Below, in pieces: positions 1 to 8,056 of a DNA stretch of 32,951 nt. The notes under the pieces are model-generated. The model searched no databases and was not told the DNA's origin. It was given only the letters and a program-made list of their open reading frames with translations. The translations under genes were made by a program, and so were the position numbers. Source of the DNA: Bradyrhizobium sp. SZCCT0231 (GTDB lineage: Bacteria > Pseudomonadota > Alphaproteobacteria > Rhizobiales > Xanthobacteraceae); NCBI RefSeq assembly GCF_018130245.1, contig NZ_JAFCKP010000032.1, positions 1 through 32,951 on the forward strand, in the 5' to 3' direction. The stretch's first letter is position 1, and every line of letters begins with the position of its first letter.

Positions 1-61
1 GACTGCATCGAGCACGGCGCTACGATATTGCCCTATTCAAGGACGCCTATTCCCCTTGACC

Positions 62-113
62 AAGGGTAGGAGGTCCTACGGCGCTGGTGCTAACGCACCA
101 TCCCGGAATGACG
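62..113. repeat. Partial palindromic intergenic repeat with two hairpins
   Basis: Two perfect short hairpins stand side by side just downstream of the HPr stop: GTAGGA-GG-TCCTAC at 66-79 and GGTGC-TAAC-GCACC at 86-99. They are followed by CCCGGAATGACGG, which resembles one arm of the longer palindrome at 15866-15970. It is probably a truncated copy of that repeat family. It could also end leftward transcripts, but there is no T run on the relevant strand. Bases 1-61 show no recognisable gene. Confidence 0.5.
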
Positions 114-121
114 GAGGGAGT

Positions 122-439
122 CTAAACCCCTTCCTCGTTGAACTTGCTTTCAACAAGCTCGGTGATCGCCGCGAGCGCGGCTTCGGCGTCGGTCCCTGCT
201 GCCGCCACCGTGATCGTCGTGCCGGGACCCGCGGCGAGCATCATCAGGCCCATGATCGAGGTGCCGCCGACGGTCTCGCCGCCGCGCGTCACCCACACCT
301 GCGCGTCGAAGCGCTCGACCGCCTGGACGAATTTCGCCGAGGCGCGCGCATGCAGGCCGCGCTTGTTGATGATCAGAAGCTCCTTGGAGATCGCGCCCGC
401 GGGCACGCCGGTCCCCGCTTGTGGCGCCTCGTCGCTCAT
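122..439 (-). CDS. ptsH: HPr-family phosphocarrier protein of the regulatory PTS
   Basis: This 105-residue protein is a small cytoplasmic phosphocarrier that takes phosphate from enzyme I and passes it to EIIA. The active-site motif GLHARASAK places the phosphorylated histidine at residue 30. The regulatory serine that HPr kinase targets in other bacteria is Ser61, in GGTSIMGLMML. About 15 extra N-terminal residues precede the usual HPr start. Its ATG overlaps the EIIA stop codon (ATGA), so the two are translationally coupled. No sugar-specific EIIB or EIIC gene is visible, which fits the regulatory PTS known in alphaproteobacteria. The family assignment is secure; the role is inferred from family and context. 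Confidence 0.95.
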   Translation of the reverse strand: MSDEAPQAGTGVPAGAISKELLIINKRGLHARASAKFVQAVERFDAQVWVTRGGETVGGTSIMGLMMLAAGPGTTITVAAAGTDAEAALAAITELVESKFNEEGV

Positions 440-837
440 TTGCCGGCGAGCACGCGGCTGGCGATGGTGACGTATTTGCGGCCCGCTTCCTGGGCCATCG
501 CGATCGCGTCGGGCAGCGTCCGCTCCTCGCGCACCTTGGCGAGCTTCACCAGCATCGGCAGGTTGATGCCCGCGAGCACTTCGACCTTGGGCCGGCTCAT
601 GCAGGATATTGCAAGGTTCGAGGGCGTGCCGCCGAACATGTCGGTGAGGATCGCAACGCCGTCGCCGGAATCGACGCGGTTGACCGCCTCGATGATGTCG
701 CTTCGGCAGAGATCGGAATCATCTTCGGCGCCGATCGTGATCGCTTCGATTTGCTTTTGTGGACCCATGACATGTTCAAGCGCCGCCTTGAATTCGTCGG
801 CAAGGCGCCCGTGGGTCACAAGTACTAGACCAATCAT
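436..837 (-). CDS. PTS EIIA component, mannose type
   Basis: This is a 133-residue EIIA(Man)-fold protein. The start MIGLVLVTHGRLADEF carries the phosphorylatable histidine at residue 9, and TDMFGGTPSNLA is the characteristic loop. I chose the ATG at 837 because GAGGAG lies seven bases upstream and because the family begins exactly at MIGLV; a longer reading to 894 adds an unrelated leader. It is coupled to the HPr gene by an ATGA overlap. In alphaproteobacteria this protein ends a phosphorelay (EI, HPr, EIIA) and acts in regulation rather than sugar import. It is separated from hprK by 133 bp, which may hold its own promoter. Confidence 0.93.
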   Translation of the reverse strand: MIGLVLVTHGRLADEFKAALEHVMGPQKQIEAITIGAEDDSDLCRSDIIEAVNRVDSGDGVAILTDMFGGTPSNLAISCMSRPKVEVLAGINLPMLVKLAKVREERTLPDAIAMAQEAGRKYVTIASRVLAGK

Positions 838-970
838 CGGAAAACTCCTCGCGGGCGCTTTTGGTGCACCGCACGAACGCGCCACTTTGACCATCCAGAG
901 CCCCCGCGCAAGAGGGGATGTTGCGTATCTCCCTGAATATAGACGGATGGATAAGGGGAGCTGCGCCGGT

Positions 971-1510
971 CTATTCGGTCGCGATAGTGGGGTTCATATG
1001 GTTACCAATTCCCTTCAAACAATCGCCAGAAGGGTTAACGGAAGATGAACTCTTGGTAGTGGTCAAGGCCGCGACAACCAAGGGGAGGGGCGAATAGTCG
1101 CGGGGGACCGGGATTCGCGGTATTTCGACACCAGAAATGCTGGTTTTCAGGGATTCCGCCGCAGGCAGGCGCTCCGCATCCGCCGCGTCCAGATCGACCA
1201 CGAGGCCGACGGTCGCATGCTCCACGAAGTCGCAGCGGCGGATTCCGAGGCCCCTGATCTCGATCAGGCCAGCCAATGCCGGCGCGGGGCGGACTTCAAT
1301 TTCATGGCCGACTGTCGCCAGATGGACACGGTCATCGCCGACCAGAACGGCCCTTTCCACCACGCCCGAGCGTCCCGCCATGATCAAATCAAAGGCAAGG
1401 CGCGACTTGCCGGAGCCCGAGGGCCCGCGGATCAGCACGGCAAAAGTCCCGACCTTGACGGCGGAGGCGTGAACGCTGGGCCCGCCTTCGTTCAAACTAC
1501 CTTGGCTCAT
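971..1510 (-). CDS. hprK: HPr kinase/phosphorylase, short alphaproteobacterial form
   Basis: This 179-residue protein matches only the C-terminal catalytic domain of HprK; the N-terminal domain of the Gram-positive enzyme (about 310 residues) is absent, as is usual in alphaproteobacteria. The Walker A motif GPSGSGKS sits at residues 29-36, and the HprK signature appears as LIEIRGLGIRR. GDDRV is the acidic strand after the P-loop. The enzyme phosphorylates or dephosphorylates the regulatory serine of HPr. Its ATG overlaps the chvG stop (ATGA at 1507-1510), so its translation is tied to the sensor kinase. The last 40 or so residues form a serine/threonine-rich tail of unknown role. Confidence 0.93.
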   Translation of the reverse strand: MSQGSLNEGGPSVHASAVKVGTFAVLIRGPSGSGKSRLAFDLIMAGRSGVVERAVLVGDDRVHLATVGHEIEVRPAPALAGLIEIRGLGIRRCDFVEHATVGLVVDLDAADAERLPAAESLKTSISGVEIPRIPVPRDYSPLPLVVAALTTTKSSSSVNPSGDCLKGIGNHMNPTIATE

Positions 1511-3303
1511 AGCGCCGGCAGCCTCACCACGAAGCGCGCGCCGGCAATTGTCGGAGCGCCATCGGTATCCAGCGGGCCAGGACGGTTCTCCGCCCAGATG
1601 CGCCCGCCATGGGCGTCGACGATCTGCTTGGAGATCGACAGGCCGAGGCCGGAGTTCTGGCCAAAGCCCTGATGCGGACGATCGGTGTAGAAGCGCTCGA
1701 AGATGCGCTCCAGCGCGTCGTCGCGAATGCCGGGGCCGTCGTCGTCGATCACGATCTCGATCTCGCCGCGCACGCGGCGGCAGGTGAGGCGCACCTTGCT
1801 GCCGCGTTCGGAGAAGGATTGTGCGTTGGAGAGCAGGTTGGAGACGACCTGTCCGAGCCGCGAATCGTGGCCGGTCACGGCGAAAGTGTCGGCCGGGCTG
1901 CGGCCCTCGAAGCGCGTCTCGACCGCGACGTCGTGGCCGAGCTTGGTTTCATTGGCGACGGACGCCAGCGTCGTCAGCAGGCGGCGCAGGTCGACCGGGA
2001 TCGCGTCCTGGCGCTGCAATTCGGCATCGAGGCGGCTGGCGTCGGAGATGTCGGAGATCAGCCGGTCGAGCCGCTTGACGTCGTGCTCGATCACCTCGAG
2101 CAGGCGCGCGCGGCTGTTCTCGTTGCGCGCCAGCGGCAGCGTCTCGACCGCCGAGCGCAGCGAGGTCAGCGGGTTCTTCAATTCGTGGGCGACGTCGGCG
2201 GCGAACATCTCGATCGCCTCGATGCGGCTGTAGAGCGCGCTGGTCATGTCGCGCAGCGCGCCGGAGAGGTGGCCGATCTCGTCGCGGCGGCGGGTGAAAT
2301 CCGGGATCTCGATGCGCGCCTTGATGCGGCGGCGGACGCGCTCGGCACTGTCGGCGAGCCGGCGCACGGGGCCGGCGATCGTGCTCGCGAGCAATAGCGA
2401 CAGCATGATCATGACGGCGGCCGCGACGCCGCCGACCTTCAGGATAGCGAGGCGCTCGGCGGTGACCATCTGGTCGATGTCGTCGCCCTGCGTCGACAGC
2501 ATCAAGGCGCCGTGGATCGCGCGCGAGCGCAGCACGGGGACCGCGACCGACACGATCACCTCGCCGCGCGCATTGACCCGCACCATCGAGCGCTTCTGGC
2601 CCTGGAGCGCGTCGCCCACCTCCGCATAGCCATTGCCGTTCTCAGGGCCGAGCTCGCGATAGAGCGGCAGGTCGCCGCGGTTCAGCCAGGTGCGCACCGC
2701 GACCATGCCGCGCTCGACGATACCGGGCTTGTCGGCCGGAGGCGGCAGATCGAAGCGCAGCACATTTTCGAGGTTGCGGCTGTCGAGCAGCAGGCTGCCG
2801 TTCGGATCGTAGATGCGGGCGCGCGTCTTGGTCGGCGAGATCAGCGTGCGCAGCACCGGCGCCACGCGCTCCGGATTGATCGGGAAGTCCAGCGGTGAAT
2901 ACTCGTCCGGGCCGCCATAGGTCTCGCCCGGCTTGAGATCGAGCAGCCTGTCGGGATCGATGGTGATGGCGTTGGTCTGCACCGTGGCGGAGGCCGCGAT
3001 CGCGCCGGCGATGATCTCGGCCTGGACCAGGAGGCTCTGCGCGCGCGCGTCGATCAGGCCGGCGCGGAATTGCGACAGGTACAGGATGCTCGCGACCAGC
3101 GCGACGAGGCCGGCGAGGTTGAGCGAGACGATGCGGCGGGTCAGGCTCGAGAAGGACAGCGCAAAGAAGAACTGCCCGGCGCGTTTCAGCCAGTTCAGCG
3201 GCCGCCAGCCCTGCGGCTTGTCGTCAGTGACGTGCTCCTGAACGCCGTCGGATGCGATATCCCCGGCGCTCTGGTTTGGGTCAGGCTGCGTTCGGTCAAG
3301 CAA
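1507..3303 (-). CDS. chvG: ChvG-type membrane sensor histidine kinase
   Basis: This 598-residue kinase has a first membrane segment near residues 60-85, a periplasmic sensor region, and a second segment near 275-300. HAMP-type residues and the phosphoacceptor box DVAHELKNPLTS follow, with His373, and then an HATPase domain with N (LLSNAQSFSERGS), G1 (DDDGPGI) and G2 (GLGLSISKQIV) motifs. In rhizobia and Agrobacterium, ChvG/ExoS senses acidity or envelope state and phosphorylates ChvI. The reading begins with TTG at 3303 and no strong ribosome site, so the exact start is uncertain; no in-frame ATG lies near. It lies 118 bp after chvI and overlaps hprK by four bases. Confidence 0.92.
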   Translation of the reverse strand: MLDRTQPDPNQSAGDIASDGVQEHVTDDKPQGWRPLNWLKRAGQFFFALSFSSLTRRIVSLNLAGLVALVASILYLSQFRAGLIDARAQSLLVQAEIIAGAIAASATVQTNAITIDPDRLLDLKPGETYGGPDEYSPLDFPINPERVAPVLRTLISPTKTRARIYDPNGSLLLDSRNLENVLRFDLPPPADKPGIVERGMVAVRTWLNRGDLPLYRELGPENGNGYAEVGDALQGQKRSMVRVNARGEVIVSVAVPVLRSRAIHGALMLSTQGDDIDQMVTAERLAILKVGGVAAAVMIMLSLLLASTIAGPVRRLADSAERVRRRIKARIEIPDFTRRRDEIGHLSGALRDMTSALYSRIEAIEMFAADVAHELKNPLTSLRSAVETLPLARNENSRARLLEVIEHDVKRLDRLISDISDASRLDAELQRQDAIPVDLRRLLTTLASVANETKLGHDVAVETRFEGRSPADTFAVTGHDSRLGQVVSNLLSNAQSFSERGSKVRLTCRRVRGEIEIVIDDDGPGIRDDALERIFERFYTDRPHQGFGQNSGLGLSISKQIVDAHGGRIWAENRPGPLDTDGAPTIAGARFVVRLPAL

Positions 3304-3421
3304 TGCTTACGCCCGCGTTAGGACGGCTCGTGCGAAGGTCCCCCGCATCCTAGAGCGATCCTGGTCCCGATGGAACGAGAACCGGAGATGCTCTCGATCG
3401 TCGTGGAGGGCGCCCGCCGCC

Positions 3422-4123
3422 TCAGGCTTCCTTGAAACGGTAGCCGACGCCGTAAAGCGTCTCGATCATCTCGAACTCGTTGTCGACCACCTTGAACTTC
3501 TTGCGCAGCCGCTTGATGTGGCTGTCGATGGTGCGGTCGTCGACATAGACCTGGTCGTCATAGGCGGCGTCCATCAGCGCGTTGCGGCTCTTCACCACGC
3601 CAGGCCGGGTCGCGAGCGCCTGCAGGATCAGGAATTCGGTGACGGTCAGCGTCACCGCCTCGTTCTTCCAGGTGCAGGTATGGCGTTCCGGATCCATGCG
3701 CAGCAGGCCGCGGTCGAGCGCCTTGGCATCGTTCTCCTTCGGCGCGACGGTCGGGTCCTTCGGCGCCGAGCGGCGCAGCACCGCCTTGACGCGCTCGACC
3801 AGCAGGCGCTGCGAGAACGGTTTGCGGATGAAGTCGTCGGCGCCCATCTTGAGGCCGAACAGCTCGTCGATCTCCTCGTCCTTGGAGGTGAGGAAGATCA
3901 CCGGCAGGTCGGATTTCTGCCTGAGACGACGCAGCGTCTCCATGCCGTCCATGCGCGGCATCTTGATGTCGAGGATGGCAAGATCGGGCTGGGTGGTGCG
4001 AAAACCGTCGAGCGCGGAGGCGCCGTCGGTGTAAGTCATGATGCGGTAGCCTTCGGCTTCCAGCGCGATCGAGACGGATGTGAGAATGTTGCGGTCGTCG
4101 TCGACCAAAGCGATTGTGGGCAT
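3422..4123 (-). CDS. chvI: ChvI-type OmpR-family response regulator
   Basis: This is a 233-residue response regulator. The receiver domain (1-120) has the acidic pocket VDDD at 7-10, the phosphoacceptor Asp52 in [13 protein letters not shown], and the conserved lysine in IRKPFS. The C-terminal winged helix ends with [11 protein letters not shown] and [11 protein letters not shown] chose ATG 4123 because the receiver fold starts at [10 protein letters not shown] and AGAGAGG precedes it; the longer reading to 4177 adds a non-homologous leader. The partner kinase chvG lies downstream. In relatives, ChvI controls envelope, exopolysaccharide and acid-response genes and influences pckA, which lies about 4 kb away here, facing the other way. 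Confidence 0.95.
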   Translation of the reverse strand: MPTIALVDDDRNILTSVSIALEAEGYRIMTYTDGASALDGFRTTQPDLAILDIKMPRMDGMETLRRLRQKSDLPVIFLTSKDEEIDELFGLKMGADDFIRKPFSQRLLVERVKAVLRRSAPKDPTVAPKENDAKALDRGLLRMDPERHTCTWKNEAVTLTVTEFLILQALATRPGVVKSRNALMDAAYDDQVYVDDRTIDSHIKRLRKKFKVVDNEFEMIETLYGVGYRFKEA

Positions 4124-4337
4124 GAGCCTCTCTGCTTTCTGCTTTCCGTTTGGGTCGTGGCTTGAAACGGCGAGCAATCAGTGATGCGCCGCATACATGG
4201 GTGCCGAAGTGGCGTTCGAACCTTGTCACCGAGCAATGCAAGCTGGGCTGAAGTGTGACCAAGTTCCACGAAACACGGCAGATTCGCCGCATCTCGACCC
4301 ATAACCGGGCCCCCGTTTACCCGAAACAAGGCCCTAC

Positions 4338-5114
4338 ATGCAACCACCTGACCCGAGAAAGCCGATGCAACCGACCCCCGATTTCGACCCCGCAAAGCTC
4401 GCAAAATCGCTGCTGCGACGGTCCCGGCAGGGCGCCCTGGCGACGCTGATGACCGGCAGCGGCGATCCCTATTGTTCCCTGGTCAATCTCGCCAGCCACC
4501 CCGATGGCTCGCCGATCCTCCTGATCTCGCGCCTCGCCGTGCACACAAGGAACATCCTTGCGGACAGCCGGGTCTCGCTGATGCTGGACGAGCGCGTGGC
4601 CGGCGATCCCCTGGAAGGCGCCCGGATCATGCTGTCAGGCCGGGCGGACGAGGCCGCTGCGGACAAGGATCTGCTCCAGCGACGGTATCTCAGTGTCCAT
4701 CCGTCGGCAGAAGGCTTTGTTTCCTTTAAGGATTTCTCTTTTTTCCGGATCCGGCCCACGGGAACTCATCTGGTCGCGGGTTTCGGCCGGATCGTCGATC
4801 TCAAGCCTGAGCAATTCCTGACGGATCTCGCCGGGGCCGAGGACCTGCTGGCCGCGGAAGAGGGCGCCGTCGAGCACATGAACGCCGACCACCGCGATGC
4901 CATGAACCTCTATGCCACAAAGCTCCTCGGCGCCGCCGCGGGCGACTGGCGCTGCACCGGCTGTGACCCTGAAGGCCTCGACATGCAGGACGGCCAAGCC
5001 ACGCTGCGGCTGGACTTCCCGGAGCGGGTGACGGACGGCACGGGCTTGCGCAAGATGCTGGTCCGCCTCGCTGGCGAAGCGCGCATGAAGATGGACGAGA
5101 GCGCAACAGGTTGA
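4338..5114 (+). CDS. HugZ-like pyridoxamine 5'-phosphate oxidase-fold protein
   Basis: The 258-residue protein has an N-terminal split-barrel flavin/heme-binding fold (residues about 20-165; GALATLMTGSGDPYCSLVNL and ISRLAVHTRNI are typical) and a C-terminal DUF2470-like domain with EHMNADHRDAMNLYA. This arrangement is that of HugZ/HutZ-like heme-utilisation proteins and related uncharacterised oxidoreductases, so heme binding or breakdown is possible. No heme transporter lies nearby, and the true substrate cannot be read from sequence. Translation may begin at ATG 4338 (AAGG seven bases upstream) or at ATG 4365 (GAGAAAG close by). It is divergent from chvI across about 210 bp and 62 bp ahead of the CHAT gene, possibly cotranscribed. 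Confidence 0.82.
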   Translation: MQPPDPRKPMQPTPDFDPAKLAKSLLRRSRQGALATLMTGSGDPYCSLVNLASHPDGSPILLISRLAVHTRNILADSRVSLMLDERVAGDPLEGARIMLSGRADEAAADKDLLQRRYLSVHPSAEGFVSFKDFSFFRIRPTGTHLVAGFGRIVDLKPEQFLTDLAGAEDLLAAEEGAVEHMNADHRDAMNLYATKLLGAAAGDWRCTGCDPEGLDMQDGQATLRLDFPERVTDGTGLRKMLVRLAGEARMKMDESATG

Positions 5115-5176
5115 ACGCCGCCGCCCGTCGCGGCGACCCAGATCGTAACCGGTCCGGGTTGGCAGCGAGAGGGTTC

Positions 5177-7771
5177 ATGACGCATCGTCGTTTGGCATTG
5201 GCTGCGGGTCTGGTACTCGCGATCATCACGTCATTTGCTCCGCCTGCACTCGGCCAGAAGGTCGGTCTCGCCGCACAGGGCGCGCGGATCAACGCGCTCA
5301 TGAGCGCCGGCAAATATGCGGAAGCGCTTCCACTCGCGCAGGCGATGGTTACGAGCCTGGAGAAGGGCACTGACGGTCGCGACCTGTCCGCTGCGCTCAA
5401 CAATCTCGGCCAGGTCCATGCCGGCCAGGGCCGCGACGATCTCGCCGAGCCGATCTACAAGCGGGCCATCGCGCTGTTGGAAAAGTCGCTCGGCCTCGAC
5501 ACCGCCTTGATTGCGCCCGAGCTGAGCAATCTCGCCGCGCTGTATCAGCGGCAGGGCCGCTTCGCTGAAGCCGAGCCGCTGTTCAAGCGCGCGCTCGCCG
5601 TCAGCGAAAGGAGCCTGTCGCGCGAGCATCCCGATGTCGGCCGGGCCCTCAACAATCTCGCCACGCTCTATGTGAAGCAGGAGCGCTTTGCCGATGCCAA
5701 GCCGCTGTTTCAGCGGGCGCTCGCGATTTATCAGAAAGCCGCGGGGCCCGAGCATCCCGCGGTTGCGACCGTCCTGAACAACATCGGTCAGGTCGATCGC
5801 GACCTCAATCGCGACGCCGATGCCGAAGCGCCGATCAAGCGCTCACTCGCGATTCGTGAGAAGGCACTGGGGCCCGAACACCCCGACGTCGCGCGCTCGC
5901 TCAACAATCTCGCCGGGCTCTATCAGCACCAGCAGCGCTATGCCGAGGCCGAGCCGCTCTATCGCCGCGCCCTGTCGATCCGCGAGCGTGCACTCGGACC
6001 GGATCATCCCGACGTCGCGACGTCGACGAGCAATCTCGCCCATTTCCTGCAGGCGACGGGACGGACTGCGGACGCTTTGCCGTTCGCGCAGAAGACGCTC
6101 GCTGCCAATCGCGCGCAACTGCGTGTCGTGCTGCCGATCCTGTTCGCTGCGCGGCAGCAATCGCTGCTGGCGAGCGACAAGGCACTCGATGAGGCGCTCG
6201 GTGCGATCCAGCGCGGCACGCAATCTTCTGCCGCTTCTGCCGTGAACAAGCTCGCGGTGCGGCTCGCCGCCGGCAGCGACCGGCTCGCCGAGCTCGTGCG
6301 CAAGGAGCAGGATCTCGCGGCGGAGTCCGATGCGCTCGACAAGGCGATCATCGCTGCGGTGTCGAAGCAGTCCGCCCAGCGCGACGTCGCGGCCGAGCAG
6401 CGCAACCGCGCGCGGATCGCGGCGATCGCGAGCGCGCGCAACGGATTGCAGAAGACGCTCGCGGTCGAGTTTCCCGACTATTCCTCGCTCTCCAACCCGC
6501 TGCCGCTGACGGTGATGGACATCCAGCCGCTGCTCTCGGCCGACGAGGCGATGGTGATCTATTCCATCGTCGACAAGCAGAGCTATGTCGTCGCGATCAC
6601 CCGCGAGGGCGTCGACTGGAAGGAGATTTCTCTCGGAGCGGATGCGCTGGCGCAGAAGGTGGCCGCTTTCCGCAAGGGGCTGGATGTCGGCAAGGCGCGC
6701 GATGCCTCCGGCAAATCGGGCCTGTTCGATCTCGCGCTCGCGAGCGAGCTCTATGTCGCGCTGCTCGGCCCGGTCGAGGCGTCGACGAAGGACAAGCGCA
6801 ATTTGCTGGTCGTGCCGTCGGCGGCGCTGACCGCATTGCCGTTTCATCTGCTGGTCACGGAGAGGCCGCAGGCGGCGATCCCGGACCGGCTCGAAGGTTA
6901 TCGCAGCGCCGCCTGGCTGCTGCGGCGCCAGGCCGTCTCGGTGCTGCCGTCGGTGATCAGCCTGAAATCGCTGCGCGCCTTTGCCCGCAGGGACCAGGAC
7001 GTCAAGCCGATGACCGGTTTCGGCGATCCCGTGTTCAACCCAGCAGCCGAAGGACCTGCCGACCGGCGCGCCGCGAGCGGCAAGATCGCCGCGCGCAGCA
7101 TCGCGACGATTGCCTATGCCGAGTTCTGGCGCGGCGCAGGCGTGGATCGCGCCCGGCTGGCGCAGGCGTTGCCGCAACTGCCTGATACCGCCGATGAGCT
7201 GAGCGCGGTGGCGAGGAACGTCGGCGCCGCTGATGCCGATATTCATCTCGGACGCGATGCCAGCGAAACGACGCTCAAGCGTGCAGCGCTTGCCCAATAC
7301 GGCATCATCTACTTTGCCACCCACGGCCTCGTCGCCGGCGACGTCAAGGGACTGGGCGAACCCTCGCTTGCGCTCTCCATTCCCGACCAGCCGTCGGAGC
7401 TCGACGACGGCCTTCTGACCGCGAGCGAAGTGGCTCAGCTCAAGCTCAACGCCGATTGGGTGGTACTGTCCGCCTGCAACACCATCGCGGGCGACAAGCC
7501 CGGCGCCGAGGCGCTGTCGGGACTGGCGCGCTCGTTCTTCTACGCAGGTGCCCGTGCGCTGCTGGTTTCGCATTGGGCCGTGGATTCGGAAGCTGCGACC
7601 CGCCTGACCACATCGACGTTCGAGCTGCTCAAGAACGAACCGAAGATCGGTCGTGCCGAAGCCTTGCGCCGCGCGATGCTGACCTATCTCGACGACGCCT
7701 CGTCACCACGCAACGCCTATCCCGCGATGTGGGGACCGTTCGCGCTGATCGGCGAGGGCGAGGTGCGATAG
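5177..7771 (+). CDS. Exported TPR-CHAT domain protein (caspase-like)
   Basis: The 864-residue protein starts at ATG 5177, behind GAGAGGG, with the signal peptide MTHRRLALAAGLVLAIITSF ending near PALGQ. Residues about 30-310 hold roughly six 42-residue kinesin-light-chain-type TPRs (repeating LNNLA, AEPLYRRAL and GPEHPDVA). A helical linker follows, then a C-terminal CHAT domain (about 535-862). The caspase-like dyad is intact: His716 in IIYFATHGLVAGD and Cys767 in VVLSACNTIAGD. AGARALLVSHWAVDS is also typical. CHAT domains are clan CD cysteine peptidases; some act with TPR partners in bacterial defence or development. Here the signal peptide predicts a periplasmic or surface location. The target is unknown. 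A longer reading to 5111 lacks a proper leader. Confidence 0.88.
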   Translation: MTHRRLALAAGLVLAIITSFAPPALGQKVGLAAQGARINALMSAGKYAEALPLAQAMVTSLEKGTDGRDLSAALNNLGQVHAGQGRDDLAEPIYKRAIALLEKSLGLDTALIAPELSNLAALYQRQGRFAEAEPLFKRALAVSERSLSREHPDVGRALNNLATLYVKQERFADAKPLFQRALAIYQKAAGPEHPAVATVLNNIGQVDRDLNRDADAEAPIKRSLAIREKALGPEHPDVARSLNNLAGLYQHQQRYAEAEPLYRRALSIRERALGPDHPDVATSTSNLAHFLQATGRTADALPFAQKTLAANRAQLRVVLPILFAARQQSLLASDKALDEALGAIQRGTQSSAASAVNKLAVRLAAGSDRLAELVRKEQDLAAESDALDKAIIAAVSKQSAQRDVAAEQRNRARIAAIASARNGLQKTLAVEFPDYSSLSNPLPLTVMDIQPLLSADEAMVIYSIVDKQSYVVAITREGVDWKEISLGADALAQKVAAFRKGLDVGKARDASGKSGLFDLALASELYVALLGPVEASTKDKRNLLVVPSAALTALPFHLLVTERPQAAIPDRLEGYRSAAWLLRRQAVSVLPSVISLKSLRAFARRDQDVKPMTGFGDPVFNPAAEGPADRRAASGKIAARSIATIAYAEFWRGAGVDRARLAQALPQLPDTADELSAVARNVGAADADIHLGRDASETTLKRAALAQYGIIYFATHGLVAGDVKGLGEPSLALSIPDQPSELDDGLLTASEVAQLKLNADWVVLSACNTIAGDKPGAEALSGLARSFFYAGARALLVSHWAVDSEAATRLTTSTFELLKNEPKIGRAEALRRAMLTYLDDASSPRNAYPAMWGPFALIGEGEVR

Positions 7772-8056
7772 GAAGCTGCTGCATGGATTGTGCGTCGCAA
7801 TAACTGGAAGTAACGCGGAAACGCGCGTTTGGTTGCGCGATCATTCGCACTTTTCCTGATGCACCTGCTCAGAGCTGACATGCGCGACGTTTGGCGCGGT
7901 CCTTGAATAAACCAAATCCTGCGGGATCAGCTTGGCAACGCCAGCGTTCATCAGTATTACGTCGTTCAGCCGAGGCCGAACGGCCCATAATCACGGTGAC
8001 CGCGATGGCGCCAAATTTGGTCGCGCTGGGTGTCGCGGGTTCGAGGAGGATTTTTC
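7772..8056 (+). promoter_or_regulatory. pckA upstream region with strong ribosome site
   Basis: The 285-bp gap before pckA holds no convincing gene. The ribosome site AGGAGGA at 8044-8050 lies six bases before a GTG and fixes the pckA start. A perfect 10-bp palindrome, CCAAATTTGG, sits at 8011-8020, 36 bases before the start, and could be an operator or chance. I do not see a clear sigma-70 promoter. Regulation by ChvI or by carbon status is plausible from relatives but is not shown here. Confidence 0.4.

Noticed and set aside
1-61. Tail of a neighbouring gene at the left edge
   Set aside because: In many alphaproteobacteria ahcY follows the HPr gene, but these 61 bases are too short and show no convincing coding sequence.
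3349-3405. Possible palindrome between chvG and chvI (GAGCGATCC ... GAGATGCTC)
   Set aside because: The arms pair only over a few bases; too weak to call a repeat or terminator.
5843-7573. 576-residue leftward open frame opposite the CHAT gene
   Set aside because: Antisense shadow; the rightward frame has signal peptide, TPR and CHAT motifs.
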